Below, in pieces: positions 26,198-33,285 of a stretch of DNA of 64,000 bases; position 1 is the stretch's first letter, and each line of letters starts with the position of its first letter. The translations under genes were made by a program, and so were the position numbers. The DNA is from Chryseobacterium indologenes (GTDB lineage Bacteria > Bacteroidota > Bacteroidia > Flavobacteriales > Weeksellaceae): positions 5,146,001-5,210,000 of the forward strand of contig NZ_CP018786.1 of the NCBI RefSeq assembly GCF_002025665.1. The letters run 5' to 3'. Below the pieces are notes generated by a model that was given only the letters and a program-made list of their open reading frames with translations, was not told where the DNA came from and did no database searches.

Positions 26198-26941
26198 ATG
26201 ATCAAAACTGTCATCATAGAAGACGAAAAACCTGCTTCAAGGAAATTAGAGAGAATGTTGAATAATTTTCCTGAAATAGAGATAGTTGCCAAAATAGAAT
26301 CGGTGGAAGAAGGAGTTGCCTGGTTTTCTGAAAACGAACATCCGCAGCTGATTTTTTCAGATATTGTTTTGGGTGACGGACTGTCTTTTGATATCTTTGA
26401 AAAAGCACCTACCAAAGGTTTCATTATTTATACGACAGCCTTTGACCAATATACCTTGAAAGCCTTTAAGCTGAACAGCATTGATTATCTTTTAAAACCT
26501 ATTCTTGATGAAGACCTGGAAGGAGCCGTGGAGAAATTTAAATCCTTTATTCCTGCCAATGACACCAATGGTTCTCAGGATATCAAACAGTTAATGAGAA
26601 AAGAAAAATCTACCCTTTCTAGAGTTCTGGTTAAAATAGGCTATAACCTTAAGATTATACAAACCCATGAGATAAGCTGTTTTTTCAGTGAGAATAAAAT
26701 CGTTTATCTTCAGACGGAAGACCGTACTTATCCATCAGATTTTACCCTTGATGAGCTGGAAGATGTTCTGGATACAAAAAAGTTTTTCCGTGTCAATAGG
26801 CAGTTTATTATCAGTTCAGATTATATTAAAAATATCCATACTTCACCTTACTACAAAGTGGACCTTGAGTTTCAGCCTGAAGAGGAAATAACTGTCAGCA
26901 GAGACCGTGTAAAAGATTTTAAAGACTGGCTGGTCAGTTGA
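26198..26941 (+). CDS. LytTR-family response regulator
   Basis: A 247-residue two-component regulator. The receiver (about 1-115) has the acidic pair in IIEDE, the phospho-acceptor Asp55 in FSDIVLG, and KPI near the C-terminal end of the domain. The LytTR DNA-binding domain (about 145-245) includes RVLVKIGYNLKIIQTHEI, FFRVNRQFIISSDYI and VSRDRVKDFKDWL. It is the natural partner of the LytS-like kinase at 23170. Proteins of this family bind direct repeats two helical turns apart, matching the three 21-bp operators in this locus. Confidence 0.93.
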   Translation: MIKTVIIEDEKPASRKLERMLNNFPEIEIVAKIESVEEGVAWFSENEHPQLIFSDIVLGDGLSFDIFEKAPTKGFIIYTTAFDQYTLKAFKLNSIDYLLKPILDEDLEGAVEKFKSFIPANDTNGSQDIKQLMRKEKSTLSRVLVKIGYNLKIIQTHEISCFFSENKIVYLQTEDRTYPSDFTLDELEDVLDTKKFFRVNRQFIISSDYIKNIHTSPYYKVDLEFQPEEEITVSRDRVKDFKDWLVS

Positions 26942-27033
26942 TAAAAATTAACCTAAAACAAACACCATGGATCTTATATTATTATTTTTTAAACTATTCC
27001 TTTCGCTATTTTATCCCTGAAATGGTGACCTAA

Positions 27034-28260
27034 TTAATTCATATAAAAATCACTGGCAGATTTTACAAACTGATGAAAGGCTTCCGTAACTTCTTTCTTA
27101 TGTTTATGGGTAAGAGGAAAAGGAACCATATGGGAATATTCAAACGGGAAATCCTTGATTTCAATGTCTACATTGATATTCCTGTAGCCGCCCTTCAATG
27201 TATTTAAAGCTTCTATCGGAGGGGCAACACTGTCTTTTTCCAAAACATAGGCTTTGATCTGGGATTGGATTTCCTGAATTCTTTCCTCCCTTTCCTTCTG
27301 AAAATAATTGTAGCGAAGCATTTTTTTGAACCAGCTTTCCTGTGGATGTAAAGCTTCAGTCTGATAATGTTTCAAACGTGGATCCGATTTAAAATCAGAG
27401 CTTAATAATTCAGTAAAAACAGATTGCATTTTAACGGTTGCCTGAGTATCCATGATATATTTGGATATAGGAAACATCCTGTCGATCGTCATTCCTCCAC
27501 AAAAACAAAACACTTTTGATCGGGTAAAATAATGATGGGGATCTGCCATTTTGATAATCAGAGCCAGAAATGATCCTATCGAATATCCAAATAAATCCAG
27601 TTTTGCATCCGGAGCAATACTTTTAAGATGACCGTTTTTAACACTTTTTACCACTTCCGTAATATCAGAATAGGTCTGCAGACCGGACCAGAACATTCTT
27701 TGAGGATGAGCTTCCAGTCTGGAACTTATGGCAGCATTCACATAAGAGTAATTCATGTTTTCCGGATACTTTTTCTTCCTGAAATTTACCACTTCCATCA
27801 TGTGATGGCGGTCACTCCATATCGGTTCTGCACGATCCATATGAAAAGCAATAGGAAATAATATGATGGCTTTTTGTGTTCTTTGGGCCAGTTCATATGC
27901 CCAAGGAAGATACTTATCCCATTTCTTTTCATTTAGGCCATGAAAGAAAAGGATAACTTCTTTAGCTGTTTCTATATCTGCTCTCTTCAGGATATGATAT
28001 TCAAACTTTTTATTGCATTCAATATCAAAATCTTTGATATCTACTGCAGGCTGGCTATAAAAGAGATAGCCGTTTTTGTTGATTTCAAGTGTTTGCTGAT
28101 GCTTGTGGCAATGTTGATTTTCTGAACCGTAAAGCAGGTCGCAAACCTTAGATTCAAATGAAATTGATTCAATGCTTAGATTCAGTTCTTTAAGTTCAGC
28201 CCTGTTTTTTCCGGAATCAAAATGATTTTTCAAAACTTCATACAATTCATAATATTCCAT
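27034..28260 (-). CDS. alpha/beta-hydrolase-like protein, uncharacterised
   Basis: A 408-residue cytoplasmic protein. EVILFFHGLNEKKW near 130 resembles the oxyanion region of alpha/beta hydrolases, and LFGYSIGSFLALI near 228 has a GxSxG nucleophile elbow. A candidate catalytic histidine is in EYSHMVPFPLTHKH near the C-terminus. It may belong to an uncharacterised DUF family of Bacteroidota hydrolases (possibly DUF6051). It is convergent with the response-regulator gene and has no operon partner. The substrate is unknown. Confidence 0.72.
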   Translation of the reverse strand: MEYYELYEVLKNHFDSGKNRAELKELNLSIESISFESKVCDLLYGSENQHCHKHQQTLEINKNGYLFYSQPAVDIKDFDIECNKKFEYHILKRADIETAKEVILFFHGLNEKKWDKYLPWAYELAQRTQKAIILFPIAFHMDRAEPIWSDRHHMMEVVNFRKKKYPENMNYSYVNAAISSRLEAHPQRMFWSGLQTYSDITEVVKSVKNGHLKSIAPDAKLDLFGYSIGSFLALIIKMADPHHYFTRSKVFCFCGGMTIDRMFPISKYIMDTQATVKMQSVFTELLSSDFKSDPRLKHYQTEALHPQESWFKKMLRYNYFQKEREERIQEIQSQIKAYVLEKDSVAPPIEALNTLKGGYRNINVDIEIKDFPFEYSHMVPFPLTHKHKKEVTEAFHQFVKSASDFYMN

Positions 28261-28372
28261 AGCATAGCGATTGAAAGGTTCATGTTTAGAACTATCAAGT
28301 TAGATAAATATTGTGGTAATGAATTGATTTTTAGGATCTAAATGTATTCTAAGCATAGAAGAATTACAATAA

Positions 28373-28398
28373 ACCCCGAAACAGTTTTATTCCGGGGT
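28373..28398 (-). terminator. terminator-like hairpin downstream of the small membrane-protein gene
   Basis: ACCCCG...CGGGGT (28373-28378 with 28393-28398) forms a stem with a bulge and an AT-rich loop. It lies downstream of the gene at 28431 on the minus strand. A similar hairpin follows the paralog near 30853. Confidence 0.6.
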
Positions 28399-28430
28399 CT
28401 TGATATATAGATTGATAATGATGTTTATTT

Positions 28431-28628
28431 TTATAGCTTTCCATTGGTTTTAACACCATATTTCTGTACAGTGATAGCAGTGATAGCCATCATAACGATA
28501 CATAACATAAGGTCAGCTTTCTCAGGGCGAAAAATTTCCTGATAGATATTGTATCCAACGAGCATGGACACGAAGAAAATAAGTGCATTATTGGCAGATG
28601 TATATGGGGGTTTGATTGTTGTTTTCAT
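28431..28628 (-). CDS. small membrane protein, paralog of 30896-31105
   Basis: 65 residues from the ATG at 28628; the longer reading frame to 28667 crosses the promoter and is not used. Two hydrophobic helices (NALIFFVSMLVGYNIYQEI and LMLCIVMMAITAITVQKYG). Its sequence is alignable with the protein at 30896 (KT...Y.NN.LI..VS...GYN.YQ.I..PE......I...T...V.KYG). Its upstream region shares a TGTAAC/TACTTACT pair. Unknown function. Confidence 0.8.
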   Translation of the reverse strand: MKTTIKPPYTSANNALIFFVSMLVGYNIYQEIFRPEKADLMLCIVMMAITAITVQKYGVKTNGKL

Positions 28629-28653
28629 AGTGATGGTATATTGTTGTTTAATC

Positions 28654-28683
28654 AGTAAGTATATCAACTTTAAAAACGTTACA
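28654..28683 (-). promoter_or_regulatory. possible ECF-sigma promoter (TGTAAC / TACTTACT)
   Basis: On the minus strand, TGTAAC (28683-28678) and TACTTACT (28661-28654) are separated by 16 nt. The same arrangement lies upstream of the paralogous gene at 31133-31162. No TAnnTTTG box is present, so an alternative sigma factor is suspected. The exact factor cannot be named. Confidence 0.5.
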
Positions 28684-28728
28684 ATAATTTTTCAATATCT
28701 CTAAAAATTTCACTCTTTTATTGTTTAA

Positions 28729-29625
28729 CTATCTGTAATCAATCCTGTTAGATTCTGTGTCTTCAAGTTGTTTTACAATTGATTCTGGGATCTCATCACT
28801 GTCAATGGGAAAACTGATAGAATCAGAAATAAAGTTTTTTCTGTCCGCTTTTCTGAAAATTTCAAACAAAGCAATAGGCTCCTGGTTGAAACTGATGCAG
28901 GTACTTATGAAGTGGATTTCGTGGAGTTTATAGTCCGGATTCTTAAGTTTTTCTTTAATGTCCTTTATCCTTGAAATGAAATGCCTTTGACGAATAAATG
29001 TATTGCTGTTCATGATGATAAACACATAATCCGAATAAGCGGTTACCTTTCCGAAATATTTATGGTGATCGCCACCGCTTCTTTCAATAAAATATTCTCC
29101 GGTGGTTTCAGACTTGTAAATTTCCATGGCAGAACGCCATATGCGGTCTTCTTTTGCCATCAAAGGATTATCGGGCAGATTTCTGTTGTAAGAATACCAG
29201 CAGCCTATTAAACGGTCTAAAAGCGCGGTATTCATATTGGCATTATTCATATCAATCCTCAGATCATTGAAATTAAATGCTTCCGTATTGGAGTTAATAA
29301 AATCTATGTAATTTGAATAACCCAAAACCTTGACAATTAAACTCAGTTTAGCAAGGTTGGGTCTGCTCAGAACTGCATTTTCATTCTGTCTGAATTTCTT
29401 CAGCTTATTGATAATCAGATGCTCATAGAGATAATTAGTACCCAAAAGATCTGGCTTTTTTTTGATCTCTTTTTCTGAATGATCATTGATAATCAGTTCA
29501 TTCAGTTCAGCACTTATATAAGACCATTCAGTTTTGGTAACGTCTTCCCAATGATTTTTCTTTAAAAATTGCCTGCTTAAGAAATTCATAAGCTTTTCAA
29601 GATGCAGAATATCTTCCTTTTTCAT
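28729..29625 (-). CDS. hypothetical protein
   Basis: A 298-residue cytoplasmic protein without a recognised domain. Residues about 75-110 (LSRPNLAKLSLIVKVLGYSNYIDFIN) resemble a small helical motif of the form LS..TL..L...LGY...D/F found at the start of several Bacteroidota proteins. The second half is mixed alpha/beta with EYFIERSGGDHHKYFGKV. No signal peptide or membrane segment is present. It diverges from the Gly/Cys-rich gene at 29739. No function is claimed. Confidence 0.7.
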   Translation of the reverse strand: MKKEDILHLEKLMNFLSRQFLKKNHWEDVTKTEWSYISAELNELIINDHSEKEIKKKPDLLGTNYLYEHLIINKLKKFRQNENAVLSRPNLAKLSLIVKVLGYSNYIDFINSNTEAFNFNDLRIDMNNANMNTALLDRLIGCWYSYNRNLPDNPLMAKEDRIWRSAMEIYKSETTGEYFIERSGGDHHKYFGKVTAYSDYVFIIMNSNTFIRQRHFISRIKDIKEKLKNPDYKLHEIHFISTCISFNQEPIALFEIFRKADRKNFISDSISFPIDSDEIPESIVKQLEDTESNRIDYR

Positions 29626-29738
29626 GGTGTTTATTTGTAAGACTAATTTAAGATTTTTATCAAACTAAAAAAGATTTTTGAAAGACTTTTATATTGTATA
29701 ATCCATTGATATTTGAATAGAAAACAAAAATCAAAACA

Positions 29739-30467
29739 ATGGAAACAAAAATGATAGTAAAAGACGAATCTCTTTGGAGCCGCATACAGGAATTTTCTCT
29801 GGATGTTCCCGGTGTCGAGTTCCCTTTCTCAAAAAAACTAGCAAAGGAAGAACGCTGGAGTCTTGATTTCACACGAAAAGCAATTGAAGAATACAAAAAG
29901 TTTGTTTATCTCTGTTGTACTCTTCCCCATGGAGCTTCTCCCAGTAAGATAGTTGATAAGGTTTGGCATATGCATCTTATCTATACCCAGAATTATTGGG
30001 AAGAATTCTGTCCGCATATTTTAAAAAAAACACTTCATCATCATCCTTCGAAAGGTGGCTATGCGGAAAAAGAAAAACATCAGAACTGGTTTGAAGATAC
30101 TTTAACAGGTTATCGGCAGATTTTTCAGCAAGAAGCACCAGACGAAATCTGGAGAGAGAGTAAGAAAAAGTCAAAAGTACAATCCTGGCTGAGAAGAATG
30201 GCCTTCTTTGCTCCCATATTTGTGTTACTGCTTCTATTTTCGTGTACAGAAGGAGATAATTTTTCAGGATTAATGGTTACTGGAGTCGTATTTGGGATTA
30301 TTTTCATTCTGGGAACAATCGTTTCAATTATAGGAGATCAGGAGGTTTCTGATCCTAACAGAAAAGATAAGCAAAACAATGACGGAGGAAGTTGTGGCGG
30401 ATCAAGCTGCAGCGGCGGAGGTGGTTGTGGAGGCGGCTGCGGTGGTTGTGGGGGCTGTGGAGGATAA
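29739..30467 (+). CDS. GRDP-like protein with Gly-Cys-rich tail
   Basis: 242 residues. The N-terminal two-thirds (about 25-130) matches the glycine-rich-domain-containing protein (GRDP) pattern: FTRKAIEEYKKFVYLCCTLPHGASPSKIVDKVWHMHLIYTQNYWEEF. One or two membrane helices follow at about 155-200 (FFAPIFVLLLLFSCTEG; TGVVFGIIFILGTIVSI). The C-terminal 22 residues are almost all Gly, Cys and Ser (GGSCGGSSCSGGGGCGGGC). The tail could bind metal or be a post-translational substrate. A small membrane-protein gene follows after 14 nt. Confidence 0.75.
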   Translation: METKMIVKDESLWSRIQEFSLDVPGVEFPFSKKLAKEERWSLDFTRKAIEEYKKFVYLCCTLPHGASPSKIVDKVWHMHLIYTQNYWEEFCPHILKKTLHHHPSKGGYAEKEKHQNWFEDTLTGYRQIFQQEAPDEIWRESKKKSKVQSWLRRMAFFAPIFVLLLLFSCTEGDNFSGLMVTGVVFGIIFILGTIVSIIGDQEVSDPNRKDKQNNDGGSCGGSSCSGGGGCGGGCGGCGGCGG

Positions 30468-30481
30468 TAAAACTAATTATT

Positions 30482-30832
30482 ATGAAAAAACTCATCATTC
30501 ATTCAGTTCCGGTTGTGATAAGCTTTATATGGCTTATGGCAGTAACGCAGACATTTAATCCGATTATTCTTAAAGGTCCAGACTTTCTGAGGTTCTATCT
30601 TATCCTGGTTTTTGGATTTTATGCTTCGCTTTTCATTCTAAATTCTTTGAAAGAAACCATTTCGGGAACGACATTTTATTTTGTGGGATTAATTTTCTTA
30701 TTGGGAATTATCAAGTTTGTCAGAGGCATCATATTGGGAAAACCAGTTGGATTTCTGGTTATGATCTTAATAGCAGAATGTATTGTTACATTGATTTTTA
30801 TCTCAGGTCATGTCAATGAAAAGATAAAGTAG
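30482..30832 (+). CDS. small polytopic membrane protein
   Basis: 116 residues from the ATG at 30482 with four hydrophobic helices (VPVVISFIWLMAVTQ, FLRFYLILVFGFYASLFIL, TFYFVGLIFLLGIIKF, FLVMILIAECIVTLIFI). The longer frame starting at 30392 reads through the Gly-Cys tail region of the upstream gene and is rejected. It starts 14 nt after the GRDP-like gene, so they are probably co-transcribed. No family is recognised. Function unknown. Confidence 0.75.
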   Translation: MKKLIIHSVPVVISFIWLMAVTQTFNPIILKGPDFLRFYLILVFGFYASLFILNSLKETISGTTFYFVGLIFLLGIIKFVRGIILGKPVGFLVMILIAECIVTLIFISGHVNEKIK

Positions 30833-30852
30833 AATCTATTGTTAAAAACAAA

Positions 30853-30874
30853 CCCGAAACAGAAATGTTCCGGG
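30853..30874 (-). terminator. terminator-like hairpin downstream of the second small membrane-protein gene
   Basis: CCCGAAACA (30853-30861) pairs with TGTTCCGGG (30866-30874) with one mismatch and a 4-nt loop, followed on the minus strand by T-rich sequence. It resembles the hairpin at 28373. Confidence 0.6.
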
Positions 30875-30895
30875 CTTTATCATGTGTTGTTGATA

Positions 30896-31105
30896 TTAAA
30901 TATCTTTCTTTTTTTCTTTTACGGGCTGATAGCCATATTTTCGAACCATAACGGAAGTCAGGACGACTAAAATAAGACTGATCGCGATATTGGAGTTTTC
31001 CGGATGTACAATGGCCTGATAAAGATTATAACCGAAAATAGAGGATACAACTGCAATCAGAATATTGTTTACATAAGCATACTGGTTTTTTGTAGATGTT
31101 TTCAT
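30896..31105 (-). CDS. small membrane protein, paralog of 28431-28628
   Basis: 69 residues with two hydrophobic helices (NILIAVVSSIFGYNLYQAI and AISLILVVLTSVMVRKYG) and a lysine-rich tail (VKEKKKDI). It shares a clear sequence pattern with the protein at 28431, and the two lie about 2.3 kb apart in the same orientation, each with its own promoter and hairpin. This looks like an old local duplication. The 28729-30832 genes lie between the copies. Confidence 0.8.
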   Translation of the reverse strand: MKTSTKNQYAYVNNILIAVVSSIFGYNLYQAIVHPENSNIAISLILVVLTSVMVRKYGYQPVKEKKKDI

Positions 31106-31132
31106 AGTAGTATTTTTTATTGTTATTTACTC

Positions 31133-31162
31133 AGTAAGTATTATAACTTAAAAAACGTTACA
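31133..31162 (-). promoter_or_regulatory. possible ECF-sigma promoter, twin of 28654-28683
   Basis: On the minus strand, TGTAAC (31162-31157) and TACTTACT (31140-31133) are separated by 16 nt, identical to the twin. A perfect palindrome TTACT-C-AGTAA at 31127-31137 overlaps the proximal element. Confidence 0.5.
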
Positions 31163-31231
31163 GAAAAATTTCAAAAAAATATTTTCTTAAAAAAACAATC
31201 TCAATGACCCGAATCCCGTACCCCGAATCTC

Positions 31232-32419
31232 TTACGAAATCACACCGCTACCGATCAGTTCCTCATCGATATACCATGAAGCAAACTGTCCTTCGGCAAT
31301 AGCGGACTGAAGCTCATCAAATTCAATATAAAAAGCATTCTCAAACTGATACAGGGTTGCTTTCTGCAAAGGCTGCCTGTATCTGAATCTTGCCATTACT
31401 TCCATAGATCCTCCGTTCTGAAGTCTCAAATCCTCACGCACCCAGTGCAGTTCAGAATTGTCTATTTTCAAAGCTTTTTTGTGAAGTCCCGGGAAATGGC
31501 TTCCTTCTCCTACGAAAAGGATGTTGTTTTCCATATCTCTGGAGATGATAAAACAGCTTTCTTTGTGGCCGCCTATACCAAGTCCTTTGCTTTGTCCGAT
31601 CGTGAAAAACTGGGCTCCCTGATGTTTCCCGATTACTTTTCCGTCAGATTTTTTATAATGGATTTTTTTGGATAAAAACTCAAGTTCCTCTTCTTTGGAG
31701 GAGAATTCAGGTTTTTCTTCCGAAAATAAAGGAGAATCTTTGAAAATTTCTACGATTTCACCTTCGTTAGGTTTTAATTGCTGTTGTAAAAACTGTGGAA
31801 GGCTTACTTTCCCGATAAAACATAATCCCTGAGAATCTTTTTTATCTGCCGTTACCAGTCCGATTTCTTTCGCAATTTCTCTTACCTGAGGCTTTGTAAG
31901 TTCTCCGATAGGAAACAAAGCTTTTGAAAGCTGATCCTGACTGAGCTGACAAAGGAAATAAGACTGATCTTTATTATTATCTTTCCCGGCCAGAAGATGG
32001 AAAATTTCTTTACCGTTTTCGTCAAAAGTAGAATTTACCCTTGCATAATGTCCTGTTGCTACTTTATCTGCACCTAAAGACATGGCAGTCTTCATAAAAA
32101 CATCGAATTTTACTTCTCTGTTACACAATACATCAGGGTTGGGAGTTCTGCCTTTTTCGTATTCGGCAAACATATAGTCAACGATGCGTTCTTTGTAAAG
32201 TTCACTCATGTCTATCACCTGGAAAGGAATTCCAAGCTTTTGTGCCACCATAAGGGCATCATTACTGTCCTCAATCCAGGGACATTCATCTTCAAGTGTT
32301 ACGGAAGCATCGTTCCAGTTTCTCATGAATAAAGCCACTACCTCATGGCCTTGCTGTTGCAGCAAATACGCTGTAACACTAGAATCTACACCTCCGGAGA
32401 GGCCTACTACTATTTTCAT
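31232..32419 (-). CDS. mnmA: tRNA-specific 2-thiouridylase MnmA
   Basis: Installs the 2-thio group on U34 of tRNA Lys, Glu and Gln in the cytoplasm. The 395-residue protein begins MKIVVGLSGGVDSSVTAYLL with the PP-loop SGGVDSS. Catalytic cysteines are in NPDVLCNREVKF (near 105) and GLCFIGK (near 200). All family features and the length agree. It is monocistronic, with a -7 box at 32470-32477 on the minus strand. Confidence 0.96.
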   Translation of the reverse strand: MKIVVGLSGGVDSSVTAYLLQQQGHEVVALFMRNWNDASVTLEDECPWIEDSNDALMVAQKLGIPFQVIDMSELYKERIVDYMFAEYEKGRTPNPDVLCNREVKFDVFMKTAMSLGADKVATGHYARVNSTFDENGKEIFHLLAGKDNNKDQSYFLCQLSQDQLSKALFPIGELTKPQVREIAKEIGLVTADKKDSQGLCFIGKVSLPQFLQQQLKPNEGEIVEIFKDSPLFSEEKPEFSSKEEELEFLSKKIHYKKSDGKVIGKHQGAQFFTIGQSKGLGIGGHKESCFIISRDMENNILFVGEGSHFPGLHKKALKIDNSELHWVREDLRLQNGGSMEVMARFRYRQPLQKATLYQFENAFYIEFDELQSAIAEGQFASWYIDEELIGSGVIS

Positions 32420-32469
32420 TGTATTTCAATTTTACGAAACTCTTAACGGGAGTTCTTAGTTTGATGCGG

Positions 32470-32477
32470 CAAAAATA
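32470..32477 (-). promoter_or_regulatory. possible mnmA -7 box
   Basis: On the minus strand the sequence reads TATTTTTG, matching TAnnTTTG, 50 nt upstream of mnmA. Confidence 0.45.
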
Positions 32478-32612
32478 CAACTAAATAAATTCGTAAAAAA
32501 AACATAATTTTAAACATTGATAAAAACGATAGAGCTATATGTCATCTTTTTATCAACCTCTCTGCAGATGGAAACAGATGAGCATATAATTGTAAGACCA
32601 AAAATATAAAAT

Positions 32613-33140
32613 ATGAAAAAGTTTATTATTTCAATGATGCTGATATCTTCAGGATCAGTTTTTTCCCAAATTTCAGTGGGTGCACCCGTACAGGAAAACA
32701 GCAAGTGGACTTTTGGAGGAGGCATTGGATTAGGATTTGGAAGTAACAGCGCTTTTAACCTATCTGCATCACCAAGAGTAGGCTACAGGTTTACTAATGA
32801 TTTTGAAGGCGGGGTAATAGGAAGTGTTTCGTGGCAGACTTCTGATTATTATAAATCTACCATGTTTGGAGTAGGCCCTTTTGTCAATTATTATTTTGCC
32901 AGATCATTTTATGTGGGAGCTAACTACCAGCATTATTTTGTGGATTACAAGGATAAATACTACGATTATAAATACAATACAGAAGAAAATGCTCTGTATC
33001 TTGGAGGAGGTTATATGCAGCGAATTGGAAATAACTCCTTTATGCAGCTGGGATTAATGTATAATGTGCTTTGGAAACAGAACTCCAGTGTATTTTCCAG
33101 TGGTCTGATCCCGAATATCGGCTTTGTGGTGGGACTTTAA
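32613..33140 (+). CDS. outer-membrane beta-barrel protein
   Basis: A 175-residue protein with a signal peptide ending SVFSQ. The mature part has alternating hydrophobic/aromatic strands (WTFGGGIGLGFGS, YRFTNDFEGGVIGSVSW, YYFARSFYVGANY, YLGGGYMQRIG) and ends NIGFVVGL, typical of small eight-stranded outer-membrane barrels. It is monocistronic with a bidirectional terminator. Function unknown; structural or adhesion roles are typical of the class. Confidence 0.85.
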   Translation: MKKFIISMMLISSGSVFSQISVGAPVQENSKWTFGGGIGLGFGSNSAFNLSASPRVGYRFTNDFEGGVIGSVSWQTSDYYKSTMFGVGPFVNYYFARSFYVGANYQHYFVDYKDKYYDYKYNTEENALYLGGGYMQRIGNNSFMQLGLMYNVLWKQNSSVFSSGLIPNIGFVVGL

Positions 33141-33229
33141 TGTTTGATTTATCAATAGAAATGTGCTTTAGCCCGTTTAATAATTAGAAAACAAAATTCA
33201 TTCGGCTTTAGCCAAAACATATAAAAATA

Positions 33230-33259
33230 AAAATCCCCGGGAAACTTCCCGGGGATTTT
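33230..33259. terminator. bidirectional terminator
   Basis: A 14-bp perfect stem (AAAATCCCCGGGAA, 33230-33243 with 33246-33259) has a 2-nt loop and T-rich flanks. It lies between the convergent barrel gene and clpC. Confidence 0.92.
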
Positions 33260-33285
33260 TTATTGAAATTTAATTTCTTATTTAA

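Noticed and set aside
26967..27020. 17-residue hydrophobic frame after the LytTR regulator
   Set aside because: It resembles a small membrane peptide (MDLILLFFKLFLSLFYP), but such frames occur by chance in AT-rich DNA and nothing else supports it.
30392..30481. N-terminal extension of the 30482 membrane protein
   Set aside because: It is the Gly-Cys tail of the upstream gene read in another frame, rich in Arg and Trp, without a start signal.
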